NCBI GenBank assembly: GCA_016210495.1
Contig: JACQUC010000209.1
Span: 1-10,089 of the forward strand
Source of the DNA: Chloroflexota bacterium
Lineage (GTDB): Bacteria; Chloroflexota; FW602-bin22; JACPRP01
Length of the DNA: 10,089 nt
Direction of reading: 5' to 3'
The position numbers and the translations under genes are program-made. Numbering within the stretch: position 1 is the first letter of the stretch; every line of letters begins with the position of its first letter. Shown here one piece after another: positions 1 to 6,863 of the stretch. The notes beneath the pieces were generated by a model that had not been told where the DNA came from, did not search any database, and worked only from the letters and a program-made list of their open reading frames with translations.

Positions 1-25
1 ACGGATGCCTCCCCGCCCCCGCCCA

Positions 26-49
26 GGGCGAGGAAACCTCGTCCCTACG
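26..49. repeat. GTAGGGGCG-family hairpin repeat, copy A (diverged)
   Basis: Arms 26-33 and 37-44 pair over 8 bp (one G-T wobble) around an AAA loop, followed by CCCTACG. The preceding C-rich stretch (5-25, ATGCCTCCCCGCC...) closely matches the left flank of the copy at 7751-7800, so the two share an extended ancestor. It lies 26 bp beyond the PBP2 stop codon and might stop minus-strand transcripts, but no T-run follows it. Family membership is seen by comparison with the other four copies in this window. Confidence 0.6.
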
Positions 50-74
50 CTGTCGCACCTCACCCAAAAACGAG

Positions 75-2018
75 TTAGCGTGCGGCCTGGTTTTCCGGGA
101 CGCGGAAATAGTATCGCATTATGTTGGAAACGACTTTAGCAGCATCCTTGCCACCACCCTTTTCGATGAAGACCACGACGGCGATCTCAGCGTTGTCGAC
201 CGGAGCGAAGGCCGCAAACCAGCCGTGCGTAGGCATATCTCCTTTTTCATCTGGGACGCCAAACTGGGCGGTACCGGTCTTGCCGGCGATGCGCAGGCCG
301 GGGACCTCGGAGTCGTAGGAGGTGCCGACGTAGTCGGTGCCGCCCTCGGTACGACCGACAAGCATACCCGCTCGCAAGCCTTCTTTGACGATGTCCAGGT
401 AAGCTCTTTCCACAGGCACATCTCGGATAACCTCAGGCCGGAAGGGCTTCACGACCTTCCCCTCGCTATCGGTGATCTCTAACAGTAACTGGGGCCTGTA
501 GAGTGTGCCCCCGTTGGCGACCACTGCAGTGGCATTGAGCAACTGGAGGGGGGTGGCGGTCACAAAGCCCTGGCCAATGGAGAAGTTGTAGGTGTCTCCT
601 TTGTACCATGGGTCGCCTACGGTTAGCTTTTTCCAACTTTCGTTGGGAACGTTTCCGGCGGCCTCGCCCGGAAGTTCGACGCCGGTGGGCGCGCCGAAGC
701 CAAATAGCTTGGCGTACTTTTCCAGGCGGTCGGCACCAAGGCCTCGCCATTCGCCATTGGGCGGTCCACCCCCGAGGTGGTAGAAATACACGTCGCACGA
801 GTTGGCGAGGGCGCTGATCATATCCTGGTTGCCGTGGGGCGCCCAGCAAACCATCCGGGATGGCTGGGAGGGGTTGAAGGGATTGGGAATCAAGATGTAG
901 CCAGGATCGAAGATCTGGGTCCACTTCCCGATAACCCCTTCTTGCAAAGCACCCGAAGCGGTGACGATTTTGAAGGACGAGCCGGGAGCAGCGACGGCGC
1001 TTATCGCGTGGTTGATAAGGGGGCGCTTCTTGTCGTTCATCAGGGCCGCGAGTTGGCTTGAGCTGATGCCCTTGGAGAAGAGGTTGTTATCATAGCTAGG
1101 TAGGCTCATCATTGCGAGGATCTGTCCGTTGCGGGGGTCCATGGCGACGGCGGTCGCCGAGCCACCGAGCTTGTCCAGATCTGGCTCGAGAATCCTGGCA
1201 ATCTCTCTCTGGAGAGAGATATCGATTGTCAGCCTCAGGTTGTTGCCGTGCCTCGGGGCCTCGACGAGAAGCGTCTCGACCTCGCGCCCGGTGGAATCGA
1301 CGGACATGTGGCGCTCGCCTGGCTCGCCGCGCAGATACGGCTCGTAGGTGGCCTCGATACCTGTCTGCCCTATGCGATCACTGAAGCCATACTTCTTGCG
1401 CGGATCATCTTTGAGTCGGTCGTACTGCTCTTTTGATATAGGTGCCACATAACCCAATATTTGAGAAGTCAGTTGGCCGTCGAGATACTCGCGCATAGGC
1501 TGAACCTGGACGTACACGCCCGGCAGATCGAGATGTCTTTCTTCGGCGACGAAAGCCGTCTCCCAACTGACGTTGGTTTTGATCGGCACGGGGGTGAAGG
1601 CATCCGTGGTGCGCCTGCCACGGGGAGGCAGTTCCACACGCCGGCTGATCTCCTCGACGTCCATCTTCAAGATCCCGGCTAGGCGCTCGTACAACACTCC
1701 CGGCTTGGCTGGCAAATCGGCAGGGATGATGGATACTGTGTAGCTGGGCGTGTTGCGGACCAGGAGGATTCGGTTTCGATCGTAGACTACCCCGCGCTGA
1801 GCTTCGATAGACATAAGCCTGAAACGATTGTTGTCGGCCCGGCGGCGGAACTCATCACCCTGCACGATCTGGAGCAGCCAGAGCTGGCGGACGAGGATGG
1901 CAAAGACCAAGATGATGACCAGCTTGAATATTAGCAAGCGCCCCTGGAAAGGCTCCCTTTCAGTCTCCTGTACGGGATCTTCTAGAGAAGTTATGGGTTC
2001 TACGGCGGTCTTCTTCAC
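75..2018 (-). CDS. mrdA: Penicillin-binding protein 2 (class B transpeptidase, MrdA/PbpA type)
   Basis: A peptidoglycan D,D-transpeptidase that cross-links peptide stems during lateral wall synthesis. It is anchored in the cytoplasmic membrane with its catalytic domain outside. The 647-residue protein has a cytoplasmic tail, one membrane segment (about 28-50), a PBP dimerisation/pedestal region (about 70-250, including EAQRGVVYDRNR near 72-83) and a transpeptidase domain (about 265-635). All three active-site motifs are present: SSFK with nucleophile S347 and K350, SCD at 407-409, and KTG at 580-582. The S-x-D form of the second motif and the length are usual for PBP2 rather than PBP3. The start is GTG at 2018, overlapping the TGA of the upstream coiled-coil gene (GTGA). 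No good Shine-Dalgarno sequence sits close to it, so translational coupling is likely. No PASTA domain is present. The partner RodA/MreBCD genes are not in this window. Confidence 0.93.
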   Translation of the reverse strand: MKKTAVEPITSLEDPVQETEREPFQGRLLIFKLVIILVFAILVRQLWLLQIVQGDEFRRRADNNRFRLMSIEAQRGVVYDRNRILLVRNTPSYTVSIIPADLPAKPGVLYERLAGILKMDVEEISRRVELPPRGRRTTDAFTPVPIKTNVSWETAFVAEERHLDLPGVYVQVQPMREYLDGQLTSQILGYVAPISKEQYDRLKDDPRKKYGFSDRIGQTGIEATYEPYLRGEPGERHMSVDSTGREVETLLVEAPRHGNNLRLTIDISLQREIARILEPDLDKLGGSATAVAMDPRNGQILAMMSLPSYDNNLFSKGISSSQLAALMNDKKRPLINHAISAVAAPGSSFKIVTASGALQEGVIGKWTQIFDPGYILIPNPFNPSQPSRMVCWAPHGNQDMISALANSCDVYFYHLGGGPPNGEWRGLGADRLEKYAKLFGFGAPTGVELPGEAAGNVPNESWKKLTVGDPWYKGDTYNFSIGQGFVTATPLQLLNATAVVANGGTLYRPQLLLEITDSEGKVVKPFRPEVIRDVPVERAYLDIVKEGLRAGMLVGRTEGGTDYVGTSYDSEVPGLRIAGKTGTAQFGVPDEKGDMPTHGWFAAFAPVDNAEIAVVVFIEKGGGKDAAKVVSNIMRYYFRVPENQAAR

Positions 2019-3310
2019 GAAGCGACCCGACCTTTGCTCTTTGACAGCCTATCTCTGATTTCGAGCAGTTGACGCTCGACCTCGGCAACTTCACGCACTT
2101 TATGCTCTTCCGCCAGCGCCTGAAGCTGCAGGAACTGCTCTTCCCACAGCCGACGGACTTCCTCGAACTCTTTTCGCAATTCGAGCGTGCGATCTTCCAA
2201 CTGATACGATATCTCACGTGTGTCGCCCTGAATCTTGGATATGTCTTCGACAAGATGTTTGTGCAACTCATCGACCTGACGCAAGCCAGTGCCGGTCTCG
2301 TCGAGCCGTCTGCGTTCGCCGTCGACGCGTCCCGACACGGCGGCGAGGTCGAGCACGTTCTGCTGGACTTGTTCCTGAAGTTGACGCGTGGCTCCAGCCT
2401 GCTCGTCCAGTCTGCGGCGCTGGGCTTCAAGGAGTTGTTCCAGACGGACCGCCTCATCCCGGCTTTGAATACGAGCTGTCTCCAGGCGAAGAATCTCGGA
2501 GGCCTGCCCCTCGACGACCTTGCGGCTGTCTTCCAGGCTCGTGTTCAGATCCTGTAGCTGTAGCGCCCTTTGCTCCTGTTGCCTGATGGTCTGTTGGAGC
2601 AAGGTAACCTGGCCGTCAAGTTCCCGATGCCACTCGTCCAATTGCTGCTGCCACTCCGCGAGCTGCCGATTCCAGCGCAAGTCCGCCGCCTGCTGCCACT
2701 GGGAGATGCGGGCGTGCTCGCTGCGGATAGATTCCGCCAGTTGCTCCAGTGCTGCCACACGGCTATCCGTTCGGCGAATCTGTTCTTCGAAGAGAAGAAT
2801 CCGACCCATGGCCGTGGACGCCTGCCGCCCCACGTTGGCGATTTGCTCCGCCAGAGGAGAAGCAAAGGCGCGGTCACGACGAATCTCCTCGGCCAGGGAC
2901 TGGAATCTGGAACCGTGTTGCTCGGCAAGCGCCAACAGTTGGCCGACGTGCTGTTCGAGCTCCGCAAGCCCCTTCTTTTCCCGCTCCTGCTCAGTCTGGC
3001 GTAGCCGTGCGGCGCGGTCCTGCCCTTCGACAATGGCTTCCACGCGCTGCTGGAGGTTGGCTGTCTGTTCTCTAACCTGGCGCAAGCCATCCTCAAAATA
3101 CGGCAGCACGGAGGACCGATTCTTGCTTTGCTTGATATCGTCTTGCACGTCGGCAAGCTGTCTGGTGACTTCGCGGAACTCGAGTACGAGATGCTCCCCC
3201 TCGCGCTGCAACTTGGCAACCTGTTCCTTGTCGAGATTGCGCTGTTCCTCGAGCCAGGCGACCAATTGGGCAAGATGAGCTAGGTCGGCACTTCGTTCCT
3301 CTGACGACAC
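2015..3310 (-). CDS. Long coiled-coil protein of unknown function
   Basis: No enzymatic domain is recognisable. Nearly the whole 431-residue product is predicted heptad-rich helix, dominated by Q, E, R, L and A, with recurrent patterns such as LEEQRNL, QQRVEAI, RRRLDE and LEDRTLELRKEFEEV. It has no signal peptide, membrane segment or cysteine, so it is probably a cytoplasmic filamentous or scaffolding protein. I chose the GTG at 3310 because GGAGGT lies at 3317-3322, six bases before it. A longer reading from GTG at 3400 adds 30 non-coiled residues and has no ribosome site. It is the first gene of a two-gene unit with PBP2 (4-base overlap), which suggests a role in wall growth, shape or division. 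That role is inferred from context only. SMC-like or DivIVA-like similarity cannot be claimed. Confidence 0.8.
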   Translation of the reverse strand: MSSEERSADLAHLAQLVAWLEEQRNLDKEQVAKLQREGEHLVLEFREVTRQLADVQDDIKQSKNRSSVLPYFEDGLRQVREQTANLQQRVEAIVEGQDRAARLRQTEQEREKKGLAELEQHVGQLLALAEQHGSRFQSLAEEIRRDRAFASPLAEQIANVGRQASTAMGRILLFEEQIRRTDSRVAALEQLAESIRSEHARISQWQQAADLRWNRQLAEWQQQLDEWHRELDGQVTLLQQTIRQQEQRALQLQDLNTSLEDSRKVVEGQASEILRLETARIQSRDEAVRLEQLLEAQRRRLDEQAGATRQLQEQVQQNVLDLAAVSGRVDGERRRLDETGTGLRQVDELHKHLVEDISKIQGDTREISYQLEDRTLELRKEFEEVRRLWEEQFLQLQALAEEHKVREVAEVERQLLEIRDRLSKSKGRVAS

Positions 3311-3316
3311 TTCCGT

Positions 3317-3322
3317 ACCTCC
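3317..3322 (-). promoter_or_regulatory. Shine-Dalgarno site fixing the GTG start of the coiled-coil gene
   Basis: GGAGGT on the minus strand with a 6-base spacer to the GTG at 3310. It supports that start over the longer GTG reading at 3400, which has no comparable site upstream. Confidence 0.75.
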
Positions 3323-3413
3323 GGTATGCAAAGGCGATGGGCGCGCCGACCCTTCGTCGGCGCAGAGGTTGACCAGCGAAGAAAGACGGACTCTCGCCAC
3401 GTCTGGCTAGTTT

Positions 3414-3419
3414 ATCATA
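3414..3419 (-). promoter_or_regulatory. Possible -10 element for the coiled-coil/PBP2 unit
   Basis: TATGAT on the minus strand, about 105 bases upstream of the GTG at 3310, in the AT-richer part of the divergent intergenic region. Possible -35 boxes (TTGACC at 3433-3438, TTGCCT at 3439-3444) have poor spacing of 13 and 19 bases. This is a weak call. Confidence 0.25.
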
Positions 3420-3479
3420 ATCGCGTCAGGTGGGTCAAAGGCAATTGTGACAAAAGTTCCATACGTGCTGGATATCTTG

Positions 3480-3488
3480 TGCTACAAT
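3480..3488 (+). promoter_or_regulatory. Extended -10 promoter element for the DUF364 gene
   Basis: TGCTACAAT matches the extended -10 pattern TGn-TAnAAT. The same 9-mer occurs on the minus strand upstream of two other genes in this window (4964-4972 and 6862-6870). Transcription would begin near 3495, giving a leader of about 60 bases before the ATG at 3554. No convincing -35 is visible, as is usual for extended -10 promoters. Confidence 0.5.
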
Positions 3489-3553
3489 CGATGCAAACAG
3501 TCGGCCACCGGGAAAATAAGACGAATCACGTTCCACAAGGGGGTATTGCTGCT

Positions 3554-4399
3554 ATGGCTGATATCAAGACAACGAGTGGCATAGTCCAGGAGTTGACCGA
3601 TACGTTGCGCTACCAAGTACGCGGCATATCTGAGAAGCTGACCGTCCAAGATGTAAGGGTCGGCGTCTACTACACGGCGGTGAAGCTAAACACGGGACAC
3701 GCCGGGGTCGCGTATACGCCCACACACGACATACCCCAATCCCGCTGCTGCCCGATATCACAGGGCCGCATGGCCAGGGCAGGGAACATGCTGGAGTTGT
3801 GCTTGCTGGAGTTCGTGGATCTGATCCACAGCGAGAACTTGCTGGAGAGCGGCGTTGGGGCAGCCACGATCAACGCGGTCTCTCAGCTATTGCTGGAGGA
3901 TGGCCGACCCGGCTATCGCGTTTTCGGGGAGGAATTGGACACGCTGGGGCTCGTCACGGTCGGGCCGGACGACACTGTGAGCATCATCGGCGCGTTCCCC
4001 CCGGTCATCAAGTACATGCGGCAGTTCACCAAGCACGTGTACGTGATCGAGCGCAACCCCAAAGCGCAGGTGGAGGTGCCGTTGGAGCCTGAAGAGGCAA
4101 GCAAGAGCCTTCTGCCTCGATCGGACATCGTGGTCTTCACGGGAGCGACGATCGTCAACCACAGCTTCGAGAACCTGCTCTCGCTGTGCACCTCGGCACG
4201 GGAGGTGGTGCTGCTGGGTCCTACGTGCAGCATGATTCCAGAGCCTTTCTTCGAGCACGGAGTGACAGTGATGGGTGGGATACGTGTCTACGACGGGGAC
4301 CGGGTACTGCGGGTTGTTTCGGAGGCCGGTTCAGGGAACCATTTTTACGAGTCTTGCGCGACGAAGATGACGGTAGTGCGAGCGGAACGGCAGATTTGA
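3554..4399 (+). CDS. DUF4213/DUF364 family protein (putative heavy-metal chelation)
   Basis: A 281-residue cytoplasmic protein with the two-part layout of the DUF4213-DUF364 family. The N-terminal part carries the family-like stretch GVGAATINAVS. The C-terminal part carries the IGAFPPVIKYM, DIVVFTGATIVNHS and VVLLGPTCSMIP segments typical of DUF364. Structural work on a Desulfitobacterium homologue led to a suggested role in metal chelation, but no reaction is established. Six cysteines are present, including an adjacent pair in RCCPIS, which fits metal binding without proving it. The ATG at 3554 was chosen because an AGGGGG-type ribosome site lies about 10 bases upstream. The open frame from 3326 overlaps the divergent coiled-coil gene and is not convincing. 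The gene stands alone, with its own promoter-like site at 3480-3488, and converges on the Met-rich gene. Confidence 0.85.
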   Translation: MADIKTTSGIVQELTDTLRYQVRGISEKLTVQDVRVGVYYTAVKLNTGHAGVAYTPTHDIPQSRCCPISQGRMARAGNMLELCLLEFVDLIHSENLLESGVGAATINAVSQLLLEDGRPGYRVFGEELDTLGLVTVGPDDTVSIIGAFPPVIKYMRQFTKHVYVIERNPKAQVEVPLEPEEASKSLLPRSDIVVFTGATIVNHSFENLLSLCTSAREVVLLGPTCSMIPEPFFEHGVTVMGGIRVYDGDRVLRVVSEAGSGNHFYESCATKMTVVRAERQI

Positions 4400-4445
4400 T
4401 GCCCGTTGTGTCATTGATTGGGACACATCCTGATGACACCAAGAT

Positions 4446-4477
4446 ACGTAGGGGCGACCGTCTGGTCGCCCCTACGT
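4446..4477. repeat. GTAGGGGCG-family hairpin repeat, copy B (perfect)
   Basis: ACGTAGGGGCGACC, loop GTCT, then its exact reverse complement: a 14-bp perfect stem with a 4-base loop. It sits between two convergent genes (ends at 4399 and 4522), where it could act as a bidirectional transcription stop, although neither side has a T-run. It is the most complete copy of the family in this window and serves as the reference for the others. Confidence 0.8.
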
Positions 4478-4487
4478 CTATGCTCGA

Positions 4488-4505
4488 GCGGCGGCTTGCC
4501 GCCGC
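4488..4505. repeat. GC-rich hairpin downstream of the Met-rich gene
   Basis: GCGGCGGC, TT, GCCGCCGC forms an 8-bp perfect inverted repeat 16 bp beyond the stop codon of the Met-rich gene and 10 bp from repeat copy B. The tandem hairpins fill most of the intergenic space. A transcription-stop or RNA-stabilising role is possible. No T-run follows on either strand. Confidence 0.5.
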
Positions 4506-4521
4506 AATCTACGGGATAAGC

Positions 4522-4908
4522 CTACCAGGGAAGACGGCCGCCCATCATGCCGCCGCCGGCACCGCCCATCATGCCGCCGCGTCCGGACGATCCCATCATC
4601 TGATTCATCTGGTCGAGCGAAGCCTGGTCGAAGCCATCGTGGCAGTTCCCGCCGGTGGCCATCTGCTGAACCATCCGGTCGTGGGTGCCCGCTCCGAATG
4701 TGCTATCCATCCAGCGCACCATCTGGTCGTAGGATCCGTTCCCGCCCATACCGTCCATCATCTGGCGCATCCATTCCACGACCGATGCAGCGGATTGCGG
4801 AGTTTCGCCGGGCTTTGGAGGAGCAGCCAAAGCGGTTCCAGCGACTAGCGCCAGTACTAGCAAGCCCGCAACCGCTGCTCCGACGATGATCTTGATTCTT
4901 CTTTCCAT
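4522..4908 (-). CDS. Secreted Met/Gly-rich small protein, possible metal binder
   Basis: A 128-residue exported protein. Residues 1-28 form a clear signal peptide (MERRIKII, hydrophobic core, ALA cleavage site near 26-28). The mature chain of about 100 residues contains 15 methionines, including a DxMVxxM unit repeated at 61-67 and 77-83, MRQMMDGM at 47-54, and a GGMMGG tail repeated twice near 112-124. One Cys-His pair (CH, 89-90) lies in between. Clustered methionines in an exported protein are typical of copper or silver binding, but I recognise no named family. The start ATG has a strong AGGAGG site at 4914-4919, five bases upstream. It has its own promoter-like element at 4964-4972, bracketed by an inverted repeat, so it is probably regulated separately from the two genes upstream of it. 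Confidence 0.8.
   Translation of the reverse strand: MERRIKIIVGAAVAGLLVLALVAGTALAAPPKPGETPQSAASVVEWMRQMMDGMGGNGSYDQMVRWMDSTFGAGTHDRMVQQMATGGNCHDGFDQASLDQMNQMMGSSGRGGMMGGAGGGMMGGRLPW
4538..4580 (-). repeat. Coding direct repeat in the Met-rich gene
   Basis: The 19-bp string CCGCCCATCATGCCGCCGC (plus strand) occurs at 4538-4556 and again at 4562-4580, a 24-bp period. It encodes the two GGMMGG units at the C terminus. Such identity suggests recent slippage or unequal exchange, and copy number could vary between strains. Confidence 0.75.
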
Positions 4909-4950
4909 CCTGTCCTCCTCTCGAAGGCGTGATAACTACGCCTGTGCCTA

Positions 4951-4987
4951 ATCTTCACGAGAGATTGTAGCATTCACTTGTGAAGAT
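4951..4987. promoter_or_regulatory. Inverted repeat bracketing the Met-rich gene promoter (candidate operator)
   Basis: ATCTTCACGAG at 4951-4961 is matched in inverse orientation by CTTGTGAAGAT at 4977-4987 (10 of 11 positions), with 15 bases between. That spacer contains exactly the -10 hexamer (4964-4969) of the gene starting at 4908. The geometry fits a dimeric repressor or sensor site. The regulator is not in the window and is unknown. Confidence 0.5.
4964..4972 (-). promoter_or_regulatory. Extended -10 promoter element for the Met-rich gene
   Basis: TGCTACAAT on the minus strand is identical to the element before the DUF364 gene and to the one at the iron-sulfur gene. A start near 4957 would give a leader of about 50 bases ending in AGGAGG and the ATG at 4908. 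No clear -35 box is present. Confidence 0.5.
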
Positions 4988-5027
4988 CTTGTTAAGAAGT
5001 CCTGCATATTGCTTGAATTATTTGCTA

Positions 5028-5456
5028 CTAGTCAATAGGCGGGGTATTGGTGGGCTCGCCCCAATCGCGATACTTCTCGTCGATCATCATGCGAATCTGG
5101 CGAAGGTCCTTACCCTGCTCGCGCCATGCGCTGAGGTCGATGATCTCCTGTTCACAGACATCGCAGTTCGAGGCGTGGTCGTTGAAAGTCCCGTCTGACT
5201 TGTAGAAGCAGTCTTTCAAGCTAGTGTGTTGTGACGCCCGACCGCAATCGCAGTAGCAGGGGATTCTTGCCAGCACATCCTTTTCCTTGACAGCCAAGCG
5301 ATACGCCTGAAGCGCCAGCGCCGAATTATAAACGAAGTCGGGGAACTCAGGCTCGGCGCCAACCGCAGCGTCCTGGCTCCCAGCGCAGCCCAGCCCCACG
5401 TAAACTATCGCAAGCAAGACGAAAAGAGCGGGAATCAGCTTGTGAAAGTATCTCAT
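5028..5456 (-). CDS. PCYCGC-motif lipoprotein
   Basis: A 142-residue exported protein related to the family named for its PCYCGC motif; here the motif reads PCYCDC. Residues 1-22 form a signal peptide (MRYFHKL, hydrophobic core) ending at LGC, an imperfect lipobox with G at -3, so lipid anchoring is likely but not certain. Downstream come further conserved Cys and His positions (CDCGRASQHTSLKDCF, then HASNCDVC) and a charged helical tail, as in the family. The function of the family is not established. The cysteine pattern suggests a metal site or thiol chemistry outside the membrane. I chose the ATG at 5456 because GAGG lies five bases upstream; a TTG reading from 5474 adds six residues. It follows the iron-sulfur membrane gene by 18 bp, so the two are probably co-transcribed and functionally linked. 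Confidence 0.85.
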   Translation of the reverse strand: MRYFHKLIPALFVLLAIVYVGLGCAGSQDAAVGAEPEFPDFVYNSALALQAYRLAVKEKDVLARIPCYCDCGRASQHTSLKDCFYKSDGTFNDHASNCDVCEQEIIDLSAWREQGKDLRQIRMMIDEKYRDWGEPTNTPPID

Positions 5457-5474
5457 AGATTCCTCACCATCCAA

Positions 5475-6863
5475 TCAATGAAGCATCCCCATCGGCAGGG
5501 TGAAAAGGAAGACCAGGGCCGCAGCCAAGGCGACGACCAGACCGGCGTGCGGCACGACCTCGCCCCATAGGGGCTTGTCACCACGCCCAACGGCCAACCT
5601 CCAGACCAGGTACACGGCCCATACCAGGCCGATCAGCATCAGCGTCAATTGTAACACCCTGAGGGGCTCGTTGACCACATAGATGCTCCCTCGGACCACC
5701 GGTGGAAGATCGGTGGGAATGCCCAACTCCCGGAAAATGGCCAGGATGGGACGCGTGCCGTGAGCCAGCCAATGGAACAACGATGACCCGAGGTGGGCGG
5801 CTAGGATGAGCGGGAGAAGAACGTAGGCGAAGCGTGCGAAGCTAACAATGGCGCTCTCCCGCGTCAGAAGCGCCCCGAGCGCCGACGCCACGGTCAGGGC
5901 CGCGATTACGCCGATAGAAAGCAAGGCCATGCTTGCTGAGAAAGCCAACTCATATTCGCCCGCCAAACCGCTCTGAAGGGCAAGCTTCATGTAGCTGGGA
6001 TACAGCGGCGTCATTCTAATCATATCGAGTAGCAGCACCGCCATCAGGGTGGCGATGACTACGGCGACGTCCACCGACGGTCGGGCCGGCCGCAGCAACT
6101 CCCTACCAGGCCACCTCAAGTGGAGGCGGGGTGAGCCGTGACGGCAGTTCTTGATGCAGTCCCCGCACAGGTTGCAGCTCTGATTGCCGTCGATGGAAGA
6201 AAACGGTTGAGCAAGTAAGCAGATCTTGGAACGCTCGCTGGCAGGGCACGACCTGCGGCCGCATCGGCTGCGGCAAAGGTCGGCCTGGGGTCGCAGCTCC
6301 ACCACCGCAACTGTGGAGTAGAGACCAGCGAGCACCCCAATCGGGCAGAAGTGACGGCACCAGGAAAGCCTGCCAAAAATCACGCCCGCTGAAACCGCTC
6401 CAAGCAGCAAGGCGAGGAGAAGAACGCCCGTATTGCGAGGAGTGCCCTCAATGCGCCACACCACGAAACCCCAGGACAGGATCAAAAGAAGCGCGCCTGA
6501 GAACCAGATGCCGTACTTACCTAGTGAGTCCCCGCGCGACTTCGAAGCAGCACCGAACGGCTTCAGCAGAAACGACGTTATGGTTGCGAGAGGACAAATG
6601 GCACACCAGATTCTGCCCGCGAAGAAGGTAAGGAAGGGTAGCAGGGGCCACCAGAAGAACCAGACCACCGAGGACGCCAGGTTATTTTCGCCGTGTGGGT
6701 TTCCGGCGAAAGAGTACACGAGCACCAGGCCGAAGGCGGCCAAGGACAAGGCCTGAAGGATCAGAGGATGGTACCTGCTGGCGAAGTAGCCACGTATGGA
6801 CTTGACGGCGAAAAGGTCCAATTCCCAAACCCACGTCGAAGACAGTGTATGGTACGCATACAT
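5475..6863 (-). CDS. Polytopic 4Fe-4S membrane protein, NapH/NosR-like
   Basis: An integral membrane iron-sulfur protein of the broad NapH/NosR/CcoG group, which moves electrons between the membrane quinone pool and extracytoplasmic partners. The 462 residues include about nine hydrophobic segments (near 31-53, 63-82, 118-136, 145-164, 265-283, 304-330, 340-366, 400-422 and 436-457). Two membrane-edge CP motifs are present: CAICP at 87-91 and CRHFCP at 169-174. A ferredoxin-type C-x2-C-x2-C-x3-C set lies at 230-240, and extra cysteines at 197, 201, 206 and 215 may form a second cluster. Histidines 357, 364 and 368 in one hydrophobic segment could bind a cofactor. The extent uses the ATG at 6863, but a promoter-like TACAAT overlaps that ATG. 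A TTG at 6821 (giving LDLFAVKSIRGYF...) may be the true start. Neither has a good ribosome site. It heads a unit with the PCYCGC lipoprotein. The electron acceptor is unknown. Confidence 0.85.
   Translation of the reverse strand: MYAYHTLSSTWVWELDLFAVKSIRGYFASRYHPLILQALSLAAFGLVLVYSFAGNPHGENNLASSVVWFFWWPLLPFLTFFAGRIWCAICPLATITSFLLKPFGAASKSRGDSLGKYGIWFSGALLLILSWGFVVWRIEGTPRNTGVLLLALLLGAVSAGVIFGRLSWCRHFCPIGVLAGLYSTVAVVELRPQADLCRSRCGRRSCPASERSKICLLAQPFSSIDGNQSCNLCGDCIKNCRHGSPRLHLRWPGRELLRPARPSVDVAVVIATLMAVLLLDMIRMTPLYPSYMKLALQSGLAGEYELAFSASMALLSIGVIAALTVASALGALLTRESAIVSFARFAYVLLPLILAAHLGSSLFHWLAHGTRPILAIFRELGIPTDLPPVVRGSIYVVNEPLRVLQLTLMLIGLVWAVYLVWRLAVGRGDKPLWGEVVPHAGLVVALAAALVFLFTLPMGMLH

Noticed and set aside
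2069..3278. Long plus-strand open frames (about 160-250 codons) opposite the coiled-coil gene
   Set aside because: They mirror the codon bias of the coiled-coil gene, have Ser/Cys/Arg-rich low-quality translations and no ribosome sites.
3311..3400. 30-residue N-terminal extension of the coiled-coil protein from GTG 3400
   Set aside because: No ribosome site before 3400, whereas GGAGGT stands at the right distance before GTG 3310; the extra residues are not coiled-coil.
3326..3553. 76-codon N-terminal extension of the DUF364 protein
   Set aside because: It overlaps the 5' part of the divergent gene, is unlike the family N terminus, and lies upstream of both the promoter-like site and the good ribosome site of ATG 3554.
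4446..4505. Tandem hairpins as classical intrinsic terminators
   Set aside because: Neither side of either stem has a T-run; kept as repeats, with transcription stop only a possibility.
4186..4848. 220-codon plus-strand open frame across the end of the DUF364 gene, the hairpins and the Met-rich gene
   Set aside because: It crosses two genes and an intergenic hairpin pair in another frame; its His/Ala-rich translation is the antisense of Met/Gly codons.
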